Shown: piece after piece, positions 33,330 to 44,194 of the stretch
Layout: each line of letters starts with the position of its first letter
Position numbering within the stretch: position 1 is the first letter of the stretch
Assembly (NCBI RefSeq): GCF_948329825.1
Contig: NZ_CAOJCM010000001.1
Span: forward strand, 62,001 to 126,000
Direction: 5' to 3'
Length of the DNA stretch: 64,000 nucleotides
Source of the DNA: Paenibacillus sp. JJ-100
GTDB taxonomy: Bacteria > Bacillota > Bacilli > Paenibacillales > Paenibacillaceae
Notes under the pieces: model-generated
What the model was told of the DNA's origin: nothing
Seen by the model: the letters and a program-made list of their open reading frames with translations, nothing else
Databases searched by the model: none
Made by a program: the position numbers and the translations under genes

Positions 33330-33505
33330 AACTAAAGCTATAACCAGAACTCGAACTAAACTAAAAGCAGAGACACCGCACCGAAATGACCGTAGCGACC
33401 GTAACGAAGTAGAATGCATACAGTCCGAAACCTTGGGTACCTTCAAATGAAGAGGGCACTTGTTATAATAGTCATACTTTTTTTACATTCAGGGGGGGAT
33501 GAAGA

Positions 33506-34051
33506 GTGAGTTCTGATGCTTGGCAAGAGAGATACATCTTGCGTAATATCCAACGTGATGAATCCGATCTATATTGGCCTTTGCGGCTTGAAGCATTGCG
33601 GACACACCCCGAAGCCTTTGGGGCTTCATACGAGCTGTCCAGCCAGTTGTCTGTGAGTGAAGTGAAGGAGCGGATACATCACGAGCCTGATGATTATATT
33701 TTGGGAGCGTATACACCTGAAGGTGCACTTGCGGGCATGATAGGGTTTAAAAGAGAATTTGGACTGAAGCTCAGACATAAAGGAGTGGTCTGGGGCGTCT
33801 ATGTCTCGTCTGCTCATCGTGGGAAGGGACTGGCATCCCGATTGTTGTCCGAGGTTCTGGAGCGTGGCAAACATCTCGAAAACCTGAAGCAGATTAATCT
33901 GAGTGTGGTGACCACGAATGCTTCGGCGAAACGGTTGTATGAGCGGCATGGGTTTGAAGTCTACGGGATAGAGCGTAATGCGCTGGAAGTTGAGGGACAA
34001 GGATACGATGAGGCACACATGACGTATTTTTACAACAAGCATTCAGACTAG
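33506..34051 (+). CDS. GNAT-family N-acetyltransferase
   Basis: 181 residues, GTG start after GGGGGGG. The GNAT acetyl-CoA-binding motif is WGVYVSSAHRGKGLASRLL (Arg-Gly-Lys-Gly), followed by LSVVTTNASAKRLYERHGF. The substrate is unknown. Stands alone. Confidence 0.9.
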   Translation: MSSDAWQERYILRNIQRDESDLYWPLRLEALRTHPEAFGASYELSSQLSVSEVKERIHHEPDDYILGAYTPEGALAGMIGFKREFGLKLRHKGVVWGVYVSSAHRGKGLASRLLSEVLERGKHLENLKQINLSVVTTNASAKRLYERHGFEVYGIERNALEVEGQGYDEAHMTYFYNKHSD

Positions 34052-34248
34052 AGCCAAAATAGAAAGAGCAGTCGTCCAGATGTATGAAGTCGTGCTACGC
34101 GGGGGAAATGCAGATCGTACTCAGAGGTATACATCTATCGCAGAATTTGCTTCAGCTTGGAGAAGAGCGAATGCGCAATGATGCAACAGAAGATTCGTAA
34201 CTGCGCAGAAAATCCCGTATAATGGAAAATGATAAGGAGGTGATCACC

Positions 34249-34617
34249 ATGTGTCGGTATGCCATGTCAGGTCCGTATAAAGAAATATATGCTTGTTTTA
34301 ACTGCCGTAAGTCATTCAAACAAGTATCTCCTTACGATTTGAGTCCAGAAACTACGGGAATTCCTGAACATAAATGCCCGCAATGTGCGGAAATAATGGT
34401 AAACATGGGACAGGATTTTCAAGCGCCCAAGCAAAAAGATATCAAACAGTGGACCAAAGTCATGACGCTTTATCGTCATGGTATTACCTATCATAGTTGT
34501 GGATGCGGAGCCGGATATCGTCCAGCCCATTTGCGTGAAGTCCCGATTTTTCTGGAAAAGTACGCTTCTAGTCGCAGAAGTGAGGGAGAGAAATTGCTAC
34601 ATCGATGGATGAATTAA
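34249..34617 (+). CDS. Hypothetical zinc-ribbon-like protein
   Basis: 122 residues from ATG 34249, which follows the perfect AAGGAGGTGATC. Two CxxC pairs (ACFNCRK and KCPQC, residues about 17-47) would bind one zinc; a further CGCGAGYRP lies near residue 85. No catalytic motif. I cannot name the family; small zinc-ribbon proteins of this type occur in Bacillales. Confidence 0.75.
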   Translation: MCRYAMSGPYKEIYACFNCRKSFKQVSPYDLSPETTGIPEHKCPQCAEIMVNMGQDFQAPKQKDIKQWTKVMTLYRHGITYHSCGCGAGYRPAHLREVPIFLEKYASSRRSEGEKLLHRWMN

Positions 34618-34849
34618 AAGAAAGTGATCTATGATTCGAAATTTTCATACAAAAAGACTTGCAATATGTCATTGAAGCGCATATCCGTATTTATGGAGAA
34701 GAGTATAATGATAATGACAGCTTTGCGGCATTTATTGGCGAGAAGGTTTGTCTTAACAGGCGTAGGTAAACATAGCATCACCTCCAGTCAGCATGAGCAG
34801 TAAAAAACGGTTCGTGGAACCGAAAGAATACATTATAGAGGTGACATCC

Positions 34850-35647
34850 TTGACGAAGAAAATTGCTTTTTATGATTCAGGCATCGGCGGATTAACGGTA
34901 CTGCACAAAGCTTTGCAGCAGTTTCCGGATGAATCCTATATCTATTATGCGGATACATCGCATGTTCCGTATGGAACCAAGTCTGTGGACGAAGTCCGCC
35001 GTTATATTTTTGCTTGCGTAGAAGCCATCATTCGGGAACGGGTAGATGCAATCGTAATTGCGTGTAATACAGCAACCAGCTTAGCGGTTCATGATCTGCG
35101 ATCTATGTATGAAATCCCTATCATTGGTATGGAGCCAGCGGTGAAACCAGCCGTGGAGATGAACCGGGACAACGGCAAGCGAGTGCTTGTATTTGCTACA
35201 GCCTTGACGCTGAGCCAGACGAAATACAATGAACTGGTATCGCGGGTAGATGACGAACATCGGGTCGATTCACTTGCACTTCCCGAACTGGTGGAGTGGT
35301 GTGAACAGCTTCAGTTTGATTCGAACAGCATTGCTGCTTACTTCCGTTCCAAGCTGTCCAATCTGGACTTGGAACAATATGGAACGGTGGTGATGGGATG
35401 TACTCATTACCCATTCTATTCATCCATCCTGCGAACCGTATTGCCGGATCATGTTCAGATCGTTGACGGTAGTGCAGGAACGGTGAGTCAGTTGAAGCGG
35501 CGCCTTGGACTAAAAGCTCAATCGCAAGTTGGAAGCGGGGAAATTGGACTACAAGAGAACGTGAATTTTCTAAGTTCATCAGGCCGGACAGAAGAACAGG
35601 ATAAAATGCGCAAGGCACTTCAGTATCTCAACGAAAATGCACTTTAG
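34850..35647 (+). CDS. murI: Glutamate racemase
   Basis: Interconverts L- and D-glutamate for peptidoglycan. 265 residues, the usual length. N-terminal IAFYDSGIGGLTVL supplies the catalytic-acid region; the two catalytic cysteines are Cys72 (ACNTAT) and Cys184 (GCTHYP). YYADTSHVPYG is also conserved. TTG 34850 with GAGGTG 6 bases upstream gives the standard N-terminus; an in-frame ATG at 34793 has no ribosome binding site and would add 19 non-homologous residues. Confidence 0.95.
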   Translation: MTKKIAFYDSGIGGLTVLHKALQQFPDESYIYYADTSHVPYGTKSVDEVRRYIFACVEAIIRERVDAIVIACNTATSLAVHDLRSMYEIPIIGMEPAVKPAVEMNRDNGKRVLVFATALTLSQTKYNELVSRVDDEHRVDSLALPELVEWCEQLQFDSNSIAAYFRSKLSNLDLEQYGTVVMGCTHYPFYSSILRTVLPDHVQIVDGSAGTVSQLKRRLGLKAQSQVGSGEIGLQENVNFLSSSGRTEEQDKMRKALQYLNENAL

Positions 35648-35672
35648 TTCAGATCACCGGAGGTGTTGTTAT

Positions 35673-36215
35673 ATGGATTTGATTTATCTCATCCGTCATG
35701 CCAAAGCCGAAGGACAGGAGCCATACGCCAGCCTTACAGATGAAGGGTACAAGCAGGCTGAGAAGCTGGCAGAGGTGCTGTCACGTTGTGGGATTAGCTA
35801 TATTGTATCCAGTCCCTGGAAGAGAGCGGTACAGACAGCAGTCCCTTTAGGAGCAACCATACATCAGCTTATTCATACAGACGAGCGTTTACAAGAACGT
35901 GTACTGAGCACCAGGGATCTGCCAGACTGGATGGATGTGCTGAAGCATACATATGATGACGTGGATTGGACCGCAGAAGGCGGTGAGTCTTCAAGAACTG
36001 CCGCTGCCCGAGGTTTGGCTCTGCTGGAAGAATGTTGGCAAAGACCGGAGACGCATGGAGCGGTGATCACCCATGGTAACTTGTTGTCATTAATGATCCG
36101 TCACTATGACCCATCTTTTGGTTACTTTGAGTGGAAGAAGCTGTCCAACCCGGATGTGTATGTTCTAAGACGGGAGCGAGAAATGGTCACCATCCAAAGA
36201 CTTTGGCGTGATTAA
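35673..36215 (+). CDS. Histidine phosphatase family protein
   Basis: 180 residues from ATG 35673 (GGAGGTGT upstream). The phosphoglycerate-mutase-type RHA motif (LIRHAKAEG, His9) and the second catalytic His (VITHGNLLS) are present, with SSPWKRAVQTA in between. Broad phosphatase; substrate unknown. It begins 25 bases after murI and is probably co-transcribed. Confidence 0.9.
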   Translation: MDLIYLIRHAKAEGQEPYASLTDEGYKQAEKLAEVLSRCGISYIVSSPWKRAVQTAVPLGATIHQLIHTDERLQERVLSTRDLPDWMDVLKHTYDDVDWTAEGGESSRTAAARGLALLEECWQRPETHGAVITHGNLLSLMIRHYDPSFGYFEWKKLSNPDVYVLRREREMVTIQRLWRD

Positions 36216-36293
36216 AAGCATAAAAAAAGAGCACTCTCGCATCCGTTTTGTTCAGCCAGAGCACTCTATTTCATGTAACCAGTAATTATTAAA

Positions 36294-36656
36294 TTACAGT
36301 GCTGCAAACAACAGTGTAATCCATCCAGCCAGAAAGGCGATACCGCCTAAGGGGGTGACTGCGCCCCATTTCCGTACGCCTGTGATACTTAATGTGTAGA
36401 GGCTGCCGGAGAATATGATAATCCCCACAAACAAAAGCCATCCTGCGGTCATGACAAGTGATGAAGACGGCAGCTGGTTTTCGAGCAATCCGAGCAGAAT
36501 AATACCAAGCCCATGAGCAATATGGTATTGTACGCCAGTTTCATAGATTTTGATCATGTCAGCGGACAGTTTGCGCTTGAGCGCATGTGCCCCGAAGGCA
36601 CCCAGTGCGACGGCCAGAAACATCATTACACTGCCTAGAACAACCAGAGTTTGCAT
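36294..36656 (-). CDS. DUF423 membrane protein
   Basis: 120 residues with four spans. GAFGAHALKRKLS and TGVQYHIAHGLGIILLG are signature parts of DUF423 (YwdK/YgdD-like) proteins, function unknown. AAAGGAGAGACAACGAC precedes ATG 36656. Confidence 0.92.
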   Translation of the reverse strand: MQTLVVLGSVMMFLAVALGAFGAHALKRKLSADMIKIYETGVQYHIAHGLGIILLGLLENQLPSSSLVMTAGWLLFVGIIIFSGSLYTLSITGVRKWGAVTPLGGIAFLAGWITLLFAAL

Positions 36657-36748
36657 GTCGTTGTCTCTCCTTTAAAGTGGATAAACTATAGATTAGATGG
36701 GTAATAAGCAGCATATCTCGCATGAAGAAAGGAGTTGCCGTAAAGCTC

Positions 36749-37678
36749 TTACAACTTGCGCAATTGAATCTGTTGAATGGAATGGTCAGCTTCTTTTTTC
36801 AGAATTAGTCGAGCTCTTCCTTTGGTTGGTAAAATGTTTTCGTGCAGATTTTTAGCATTGATATCCTGCCAGATCTGATTCGCTGTCTCAACCGTCTCCT
36901 CTTCATTTATATTGGCAAATCGCTTATGGAAGAACGAATCTTCGCTCTGAAACGCAGTCCGGCGAAGTAGCTTGAAGCGCTCAATGTACCAGTGACGAAT
37001 ATGCTCCTCATCGGCATCGATGTAGATGGAAAAGTCGAAAAAATCACTAACCAGCAAAGGAGTCTCTCTTTTCACTTGGAGCACATTGATGCCTTCAATA
37101 ATCAGAATGTCTGGTTGACGGATCACCTGCTCTTCTCCTTGAATGACATCGTAGGCCAGATGAGAGTATACCGGAGCTTTAACCTCAGGCTTGCCCGATT
37201 TGACATCTCCCATGAATTTAATGAGTGATTTGATGTCGTAGCTTTCCGGGAAACCTTTTCGGTTCATAATACCTTTTTTCTCCAATACTGCATTTGGATA
37301 TAAAAAGCCGTCTGTGGTGACGAGATCGACTTTAGGTTTATTCTTGCCTCTGGCAAGTAGAGCCTGGATCAAACGGGCTGCTGTACTTTTCCCTACGGCA
37401 ACGCTGCCCCCGATCCCGATAATATAAGGGGTGTGTAGAGCTTCTTTTTTCATAAAAGCAGCGGTAAGCCGATCAAGCTCTCGCGAGGCGCGGGCATATA
37501 GGTCAATGAAATGGGTAAGGGGGAGATAAATATCCTCAACTTCCTGAATGGATACTTCTTCGTTCAAACCCTTTAACTGTTCCAATTCAGCTTCCGTCAA
37601 AGGAAGAGTGATCTGATGTTCTCTGAGTCCAGCCCATTCCTTGCGGTCAAACTCGATGTAAGGTGAGTATAAATTCAT
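36749..37678 (-). CDS. coaA: Type I pantothenate kinase
   Basis: Phosphorylates pantothenate, the first committed step of coenzyme A synthesis. 309 residues. Walker A GSVAVGKS (91-98), then [27 protein letters not shown] and [10 protein letters not shown], all typical of CoaA. The ATG is preceded by a weak GCGGGA site. Paenibacilli often also have a type III enzyme; not visible here. Confidence 0.95.
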   Translation of the reverse strand: MNLYSPYIEFDRKEWAGLREHQITLPLTEAELEQLKGLNEEVSIQEVEDIYLPLTHFIDLYARASRELDRLTAAFMKKEALHTPYIIGIGGSVAVGKSTAARLIQALLARGKNKPKVDLVTTDGFLYPNAVLEKKGIMNRKGFPESYDIKSLIKFMGDVKSGKPEVKAPVYSHLAYDVIQGEEQVIRQPDILIIEGINVLQVKRETPLLVSDFFDFSIYIDADEEHIRHWYIERFKLLRRTAFQSEDSFFHKRFANINEEETVETANQIWQDINAKNLHENILPTKGRARLILKKEADHSIQQIQLRKL

Positions 37679-37892
37679 GAGATCCCGCTTTCTATATGTA
37701 ATGTAATCGGTGACACAAACATTAGTGTACCAAATTTCAGGGAACTGACAACACTTTTACATGCTCTGTTTTGTAATAAAGGTGAAATAATCAGAGCCCG
37801 AATAGAATCAACGCAGGGAAGAATGCGGATTACAGGAAAGTGTGTCCCAACAATTATACACGTCAATATACCATGCGGAAGGGTGACAGCAA

Positions 37893-38681
37893 ATGATCGT
37901 ATATGAGAGAGAGTATGATTTTGTTTTGACCGCACAACATGAGCATGGAATTGCTGCCGGGAATATGGCTGCTCATTGGAGAACAGAATGGCTCCCCCAC
38001 GGTTCACACCGGGATGAACTGATTCTGGCTGCGAGAGAACATGACAGAGGCTGGATAGAGCTGGATGCTGCGCCATTATGGAATGACTACAGTCAGGTTC
38101 CGTACTCCTTTCGTGATTTTCCGTTGCGTCCGCGTTTTGTATTTTATCGTAAGGGGATCGAAGAAGTAAGACAGCAGAATGCGTATGCCGGTTTATTATG
38201 CAGCGTGATGTATACAGAACTGTTTCAGAAGACGTTGGGCGCCAATCCACAGGATGACGACGACATCCGCCAGTATCTTCTTGAAGAACAACAACAGCAG
38301 GACGCCTGGAAAAAGGAGCTCGGCGGCGATGTTGCAACGTTAGAACAGCGGCTGAAAAATGATGTGGAGATGATGCTGTTCTGTGATCAGCTGAGTCTGT
38401 TCTTATGTATGGAGGAGCCGGGCACACCAGCGTCCCGCTATGATTTTTTTGCTGAAGGTCTCAGCTGTGCTTTCGAGACTTGTACAAGCCCAACGATTAA
38501 AGCTGAATGGATCTCGGGTGAGAAAGTGGGGCTATCTTTCTTTCCGTTTGACGAAGAATTTGAAGTGGTTATGTCTTATAAAGCGGTACCGAAAGCGAGC
38601 ATTCGCAAATTTGGCATGTTGCAAGCATATCGCCGAGCCGAGTGGAAAAAACGCCATGTACGGATTACAGCTTTATCCTAA
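37893..38681 (+). CDS. DUF3891 family protein
   Basis: 262 residues. QHEHGIAAGNMAAHW, AAREHDRGWIELD and FCDQLSLFLCMEEPG match DUF3891. The His/Asp pattern (QHE-H, REHD) resembles an HD-type metal site, but that is inference. GGAAGGGTGACAGCAA precedes the ATG. Function unknown. Confidence 0.85.
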   Translation: MIVYEREYDFVLTAQHEHGIAAGNMAAHWRTEWLPHGSHRDELILAAREHDRGWIELDAAPLWNDYSQVPYSFRDFPLRPRFVFYRKGIEEVRQQNAYAGLLCSVMYTELFQKTLGANPQDDDDIRQYLLEEQQQQDAWKKELGGDVATLEQRLKNDVEMMLFCDQLSLFLCMEEPGTPASRYDFFAEGLSCAFETCTSPTIKAEWISGEKVGLSFFPFDEEFEVVMSYKAVPKASIRKFGMLQAYRRAEWKKRHVRITALS

Positions 38682-38883
38682 GTATTTCCTACACTCTATG
38701 GAGATACAACCACATCTAAAAATTAAGGGATACAACATTATATGGACAGGGTTACTCAGACGGACATTCGGTATTTACCGGGCGTCCGTCTTTTGTCTGC
38801 TAGCAGGAATATACAGACATTTCCCAGAAATTATATGGTGTGGGGGAGAACATCCGTACATCCTGGGAAAAGGAGGACACATA

Positions 38884-39378
38884 TTGAATGTTCGGATTGA
38901 AATTTATACGATGAGCATGATATGGAATTCGGTAACCGATGAGGTTTTGCTCATGAACCGACCCGATCGCAAAGGCTTTCCGGGGTACATCGCGCCAGGG
39001 GGGAAAGTAGAATTTCCTGAAAGTATTGTGGACGGGGCCATGCGTGAGGTCCGTGAAGAGACAGGGCTTGTTGTGAAAGAGATTCTATATAAAGGGCTGG
39101 ACGAATTCTGTGACCCTGAGCAAGGGTTAAGGTACATGGTATTTAACTATCTGGTGTCATCCTATGAAGGGGAGCTTCTAACAGATCCTCCCGAGGGGGA
39201 GTTAATCTGGGTACCGTCCAAGAACGCGCTAGAACTGCCCATGCAGGACTGGTTTGCAGAGCGTTTTCCGCGTTTTTTCAGAGCAGGTACATTTGAACGA
39301 AGTGTTGTTTGGGAAAAGTCGAGCGGCCAGACATTGCAGCAGACATTCAAGGTGTATCACGAACAAGCTGAGCAGTAA
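38884..39378 (+). CDS. NUDIX hydrolase
   Basis: 164 residues. TTG start with AAAAGGAGG 7 bases upstream. The Nudix box begins GGKVEFPES and ends REVREETGL (residues about 41-63), with all Gly, Glu-Arg-Glu and Glu positions. Likely 8-oxo-dGTP/nucleotide type (LLMNRPDRKGFPGYIAPGG), but the substrate is unknown. The frame is open further upstream; that part is not considered coding. Confidence 0.88.
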   Translation: MNVRIEIYTMSMIWNSVTDEVLLMNRPDRKGFPGYIAPGGKVEFPESIVDGAMREVREETGLVVKEILYKGLDEFCDPEQGLRYMVFNYLVSSYEGELLTDPPEGELIWVPSKNALELPMQDWFAERFPRFFRAGTFERSVVWEKSSGQTLQQTFKVYHEQAEQ

Positions 39379-39419
39379 GTAGAAAGTGGAAGGGAACATT
39401 TATACAAAGAGGAGAAAGG

Positions 39420-39797
39420 ATGATCATAATGGGATACGAACAGGCGCTTAGCGCATACATAGAGGCAACCAATACACATCGGTTTGATGAGGTGAGAAAA
39501 CTGCTTGCACCGAACGCAATATACTGGTTTACAGGCACGACCTGCACAACAATTGAGGAGATCCAAGCTTACTTCGAGAAGGCATGGGAGACGGTGAAGG
39601 AAGAGATTTACCGTGCAGAAGATGTGCTCTGGATTGCTGTTGACGAACATCAGGCGGTATGTACCTATACGTATCATTGGGAGGGATATGTTCAAGGGAA
39701 ACATGCTTCAGGACAAGGTCGGGCTACGAATGTGTTTGTCAAAGATACAGCGGGTACATGGAAACTCGTTCATGAACACTTAAGTTTGGGAGCTTAG
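39420..39797 (+). CDS. NTF2-like (SnoaL/DUF4440) protein
   Basis: 125 residues with an alpha+beta-barrel pattern: YEQALSAYIEATNTHRFDEV, APNAIYWFTGTTCTT, IEEIQAYFEKAWET, and C-terminal NVFVKDTAGTWKLVHEHLS typical of DUF4440/SnoaL-like proteins. GAGGAG precedes ATG 39420. Enzymatic or binding role unknown. Confidence 0.85.
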   Translation: MIIMGYEQALSAYIEATNTHRFDEVRKLLAPNAIYWFTGTTCTTIEEIQAYFEKAWETVKEEIYRAEDVLWIAVDEHQAVCTYTYHWEGYVQGKHASGQGRATNVFVKDTAGTWKLVHEHLSLGA

Positions 39798-40086
39798 AAG
39801 TTAATGGATATGAATAAAAGAGTAACGATATGATATCCATATCTATATATATTGTTCCAATTATTGTGGTACAATGGAGGTTGGATTTTTTCATTTAGAG
39901 GTGAGAAACAAGCAGGATACATGAACAACAGGCAGAGTGATTAAAGTAGATTACAGAAGACAGAAGAAAGAAAAAATAACCTCCAGGATCTTTAACCATT
40001 CAACAGGGGATATTTGTAGATTTGCCATACATAGGCTTCTGCAAAAAGAACAGCAACTAATAATTGTATGAAAAGGTGGGATTGGC

Positions 40087-40572
40087 ATGAATTTGTCGTT
40101 CCGGATATTGGACTGGGATGAAGAAAAACCTTATGAACTCTTGCTGATGGCAGATCCTTCAAAAACGATTGTAGACGAATACCTGAGCAGAGGCGTTTGT
40201 TTTATTGCGGAGTATGAAGGGGAAATGGTAGGGGAGTTTGTATTGCTCAAGACTCGTCCGGAAACTGCAGAGATTGTGAACATCGCCGTGCAGGAAGAGC
40301 TACAGGGGCAAGGTGTAGGTAAACATATGATTAAGGAAGCGATGGAAGCTGCACGAAGACTCGGGTGCCGGATATTGGAGATCGGAACGGGCAATTCCAG
40401 TTTTCATCAATTAAAGTTGTATCAGAGCTGCGGTTTTCGTATTACAGGTGTAGAACGAGATTATTTTATTAAGCATTATGAGGAAGAGATCATGGAGAAC
40501 GGTATTCGCTGTACAGACATGATTCGCCTCGCTATTGATCTGAATGAGGTAGCAGATGGGGATAAGAAGTAG
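40087..40572 (+). CDS. GNAT-family N-acetyltransferase
   Basis: 161 residues; acetyl-CoA motif EELQGQGVGKHMIKEAMEAA (Q-G-x-G-x-G/K) and LYQSCGFRITGVERDYF. AAAAGGTGGG precedes the ATG. Substrate unknown. Confidence 0.9.
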   Translation: MNLSFRILDWDEEKPYELLLMADPSKTIVDEYLSRGVCFIAEYEGEMVGEFVLLKTRPETAEIVNIAVQEELQGQGVGKHMIKEAMEAARRLGCRILEIGTGNSSFHQLKLYQSCGFRITGVERDYFIKHYEEEIMENGIRCTDMIRLAIDLNEVADGDKK

Positions 40573-41315
40573 GATAGAACATCTGGAAGACCGAAAGCCT
40601 TTAAATGAGAGAAGAGAGCAAGTGAGGGATATTGAATAGAGATCATTCATTCTAAAAAAATGAGCAATCCTCAATTAATGATTCTTTATCGCCCGGGTTA
40701 TAAACAGGACAGTAATGAGGCCGCCGGATATTCGTATTCGACGGCTTTATTCTGCTGAATTTTGTTTCAATGTAGCTAAAAATCCAAATTCTTGTTGAAT
40801 GTTAGTTCAAATGGTTAATGTTTAAATGCATGGTTTGTTCTTATGTAGAATGGACCACAATTATAAAAAAGAGGATATATACGGAAATCAAACCTCGTCT
40901 GCAGAGCAATTCAGCGTTCGCGTTTACAAGGAAAATCACTTGATTGGTTCGATTGATCTAATTTATGCATCGATTGAGCTAAAAAAGGAAATGCTCCTGA
41001 GCGTAAAAGTTTATAGAATAGATATAGAAAGAACACGTTCTTCGCTAAAGTTAGAGAAGGACGTATAACCTTCGAACGGATCACGACATTATTCGACATC
41101 TGTGCGATGGTAAATATATAATCATTGTTAGACTTTGATTTTGAAAACGCAGACAAACCTTTGACGGGAGCGTCGGAACAACGTTATTACCACGAACAGC
41201 ACGATGATTGGACTTCATGAAAAATTTCGCTTAAAATGTTGAACGGACGCGAATTGCGGCTTATTCACTGATTTCCGTCAAACCCTATGACAAAATCAAG
41301 ACGGAGGGAACGTCG
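40573..41315. other. Gene-poor stretch before odhA
   Basis: About 740 bp. A short imperfect hairpin GCCGCCG/CGACGGC followed by TTTATT lies at 40720-40751 and could terminate the GNAT gene. An 80-codon frame at 40826-41068 has no ribosome binding site; reading continues in another frame (REGRITFERITTLFDICAMV) to 41122, so it may be a frameshifted small gene or chance. Otherwise I see nothing. Confidence 0.3.
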
Positions 41316-44189
41316 ATGATGATCGAGAAAAGCAACATGAAACCCTGGGAAAGTTATTATGGTCCCAATCTGGGATACGTACAAGAACAATATGAATTAT
41401 ACACCCAAGACCCGGGTGCAGTGACGCCAGCTTATCGAGAATTGTTTGAACAATGGGGTGCACCGCCGATGTCAGGCAAAGGTGCAGAAACTCTTTCGAA
41501 TTCCGGCAATGCCCAAACTGCATCCGGAAGCGTAGATATTCAGCTATTACAGAAAGCGGTTACAGCGGGCAAGCTCGTATGGAATATTCGTACGTACGGC
41601 CATCTGGCTGCAGACATTGATCCGCTTGGGATCAGTGAACCTACTGACACATCTTTGCTGGAACCAAAGCATTTTCAGTTAAACGAAGAAGATTTGAAGG
41701 CACTGCCTGCTTCCTTGATCTGGGAAGGTGCAGATGGTCAGACAACGACGGGTTGGGATGCTATCCAGCGTCTTCGTGAGATCTACACTGGTCCGATTGC
41801 ATACGAATTTAGTCATGTGCATGAAGTCCAAGAACGTGAATGGCTGAATCGCCGTGCGGAATCTCGCACATCGCCTGCTCCTCTTACACAGAGTGAACGC
41901 ACGGCGTTGCTAGAGCGTTTGGTTGAAGCTGAGCAATTTGAAGATTTCCTGCACAAAACGTTCGTAGGACAGAAGCGATTCTCTATCGAAGGTAACGATG
42001 TACTTGTACCGATGTTGGATGAAGCGGTTCGTCTTATGGCGGAAGCGGGTTCCAGTCATATTCTGATGGGGATGGCACACCGTGGTCGTCTGAATGTTTT
42101 GGCTCATGTACTAGGTAAGCCATATAGCAAGATTTTCTCTGAATTCCATCATGCTCCGAACAAAGATATGGTTCCGTCAGAAGGTTCAACCGGAATCAAT
42201 TATGGTTGGACGGGGGATGTCAAATATCATATGGGTGCTAACCGTTTTGTAAAAGACGGGGAGACCGTACAGGCGCGCTTGACACTCGCTAACAATCCGA
42301 GCCATCTGGAGTATGTTAATCCGGTTGTTCAAGGTTTCGCACGCGCGGCTCAGGACGATCGTCGTGAACCAGGTTACCCGAAACAGGATGTAACGAAAGC
42401 AGCTACGATTCTGATGCACGGGGATGCAGCCTTCCCAGGAGAAGGTATTGTGGCCGAAACACTGAACTTCAAAGCACTACCTGGATATCAGAATGGCGGA
42501 ACGATTCATATCATCGTAAATAACCGTCTTGGTTTCACAACAGACAGTAGTGACTCTCGTTCTACTTATTATGCTAGTGACCTTGCTAAAGGTTATGAGA
42601 TTCCGATTGTGCATGTAAATGCTGATAATCCGGAGGCTTGTATTGCTGCAATTCGTATGGCAGCGGAGTATCGCAATCGTTTCAAAAAGGATTTCTTGAT
42701 CGACCTCATCGGATATCGCCGTTATGGCCATAACGAGACAGATGATCCTGAAACGACACAGCCGCTCGTATACGACAAGGTGAAGAATCATCCAACAGTT
42801 AGTCATCTGTATCAGGATATGCTTAAGAAAGAATCGGTCATTGATGATGCGTTCATCACGAGTATTCGTGATAATGTAGCGAATCGTCTGAAAGAAGCCT
42901 ATGATCAGATGAAGAAAAATGAAGTTCATGAATATTATCAACGTAATATTAGCGAATCTGAGGCAGTTACAATTACCCCAACGGCGGTGCCGCTGGAGCA
43001 ATTGCGCGACATCAATGCTGATCTTTTGAAATGGCCTGAGAATTTCAATGTCTATCCGAAGCTCCAGCGGATTTTGCAACGTCGTAGTACAGCTCTGAAT
43101 GAAGGGGAGAAAGTAGACTGGAGTCTTGCGGAAACACTCGCCTTTGCAACAATACTGGCTGACGGCAAACCAATTCGTATTAGTGGGCAAGATGCAGAAC
43201 GAGCAACTTTTGCTCACCGTAACCTGGTGCTACATGATGCGAAGAACGGTGAGAAATTCTGTCCATTGCATCACTTGCCACAGGCAAAAGCGTCATTTGC
43301 TATTTATAATAGCCCGTTATCCGAAGAATCTGTTGTCGGATTCGAATACGGGTATAACGTATACTCCCCAGAAACACTCGTTATTTGGGAAGCGCAATTC
43401 GGTGATTTTGCGAACTGTGCACAAGTTATCTTTGACCAATTCGTATCTGCTGGACGTGCAAAGTGGTCTCAGAAATCGAGTTTGGTCATGTTGCTTCCAC
43501 ATGCGAACGAAGGTCAGGGACCGGAGCATACGAGCGCACGTTTAGAACGATTCTTGCAGCTATGTGCTGAAGATAATATGACGGTGGTTAATCTATCGAG
43601 TGCCTCACAATATTTCCACCTGTTGCGTCGCCAGGCTTCGCTAACGGAGACAGAGGATGCACGACCACTCGTGATGATGTCACCGAAAAGTTTGATCCGT
43701 AATCCACGTGTAGCGTCACCTGCTGTGGAATTTAGTGAAGGTAAATTTGAACTGGTGTTGGAGCAGCCAGGTCTTGGTACGAAACCTGATCGGGTAGAAC
43801 GAATCATTTTGTGCAGCGGTAAGGTTGCCATTGATCTGGAAGATGCGATTGAAAAGGACAAAGGAGACTGGTCCTGGTTGCACATCATCCGTGTGGAGCA
43901 ACTCTATCCGTTCCCAGCGGAAGAAATCAAACGTGTACTTGCACGTTTCAGCAAACTTAAAGAACTGGTATGGGTACAGGAAGAGAACAAAAACATGGGT
44001 GCTTGGACATATATGGAGCCTCGTCTTCGCGAGATTGCGCCTGAAGGCACAACTGTGAGATATGAAGGTCGTCCAGAACATGCTAGTCCTTCTAGCGGAT
44101 ATCAACTTGTGCATAGCATGGAGCAGCAATTAATTATTACAGCAGCGTTGAAACAAACGACGAAGAATAATATTCCACTTGGGAGGTAA
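41316..44189 (+). CDS. odhA: 2-oxoglutarate dehydrogenase E1 component
   Basis: Thiamine-diphosphate-dependent decarboxylating subunit of the 2-oxoglutarate dehydrogenase complex (TCA cycle), 957 residues. [19 protein letters not shown] is the E1 N-terminus; [48 protein letters not shown] and [17 protein letters not shown] are hallmark ThDP and substrate sites; [20 protein letters not shown] belongs to the transketolase-like C-terminal part. GACGGAGGGAACGTCG precedes ATG. Followed by odhB after 5 bases. Confidence 0.97.
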   Translation: MMIEKSNMKPWESYYGPNLGYVQEQYELYTQDPGAVTPAYRELFEQWGAPPMSGKGAETLSNSGNAQTASGSVDIQLLQKAVTAGKLVWNIRTYGHLAADIDPLGISEPTDTSLLEPKHFQLNEEDLKALPASLIWEGADGQTTTGWDAIQRLREIYTGPIAYEFSHVHEVQEREWLNRRAESRTSPAPLTQSERTALLERLVEAEQFEDFLHKTFVGQKRFSIEGNDVLVPMLDEAVRLMAEAGSSHILMGMAHRGRLNVLAHVLGKPYSKIFSEFHHAPNKDMVPSEGSTGINYGWTGDVKYHMGANRFVKDGETVQARLTLANNPSHLEYVNPVVQGFARAAQDDRREPGYPKQDVTKAATILMHGDAAFPGEGIVAETLNFKALPGYQNGGTIHIIVNNRLGFTTDSSDSRSTYYASDLAKGYEIPIVHVNADNPEACIAAIRMAAEYRNRFKKDFLIDLIGYRRYGHNETDDPETTQPLVYDKVKNHPTVSHLYQDMLKKESVIDDAFITSIRDNVANRLKEAYDQMKKNEVHEYYQRNISESEAVTITPTAVPLEQLRDINADLLKWPENFNVYPKLQRILQRRSTALNEGEKVDWSLAETLAFATILADGKPIRISGQDAERATFAHRNLVLHDAKNGEKFCPLHHLPQAKASFAIYNSPLSEESVVGFEYGYNVYSPETLVIWEAQFGDFANCAQVIFDQFVSAGRAKWSQKSSLVMLLPHANEGQGPEHTSARLERFLQLCAEDNMTVVNLSSASQYFHLLRRQASLTETEDARPLVMMSPKSLIRNPRVASPAVEFSEGKFELVLEQPGLGTKPDRVERIILCSGKVAIDLEDAIEKDKGDWSWLHIIRVEQLYPFPAEEIKRVLARFSKLKELVWVQEENKNMGAWTYMEPRLREIAPEGTTVRYEGRPEHASPSSGYQLVHSMEQQLIITAALKQTTKNNIPLGR

Positions 44190-44194
44190 CAGCT

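Noticed and set aside
34793-34849. Upstream ATG as start of glutamate racemase
   Set aside because: No ribosome binding site; the added 19 residues lie before the conserved racemase N-terminus, while TTG 34850 has GAGGTG.
36228-36267. AGAGCACTCT twice, between convergent genes, looked like a terminator
   Set aside because: The copies are direct, not inverted, repeats 30 bases apart, so they do not form a normal long stem.
37675-38427. 250-codon antisense frame opposite the DUF3891 gene
   Set aside because: Composition (His/Ser/Arg-rich) is unlike a protein and it overlaps the real gene throughout.
38440-38883. Long open frame before the NUDIX gene as part of it
   Set aside because: It overlaps the DUF3891 gene in another frame and the true start is TTG 38884 with a perfect AAAAGGAGG.
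42477-43217. Long antisense frame inside odhA
   Set aside because: Low-complexity Ile/Thr/Arg-rich translation and no ribosome binding site; a shadow of a highly expressed gene.
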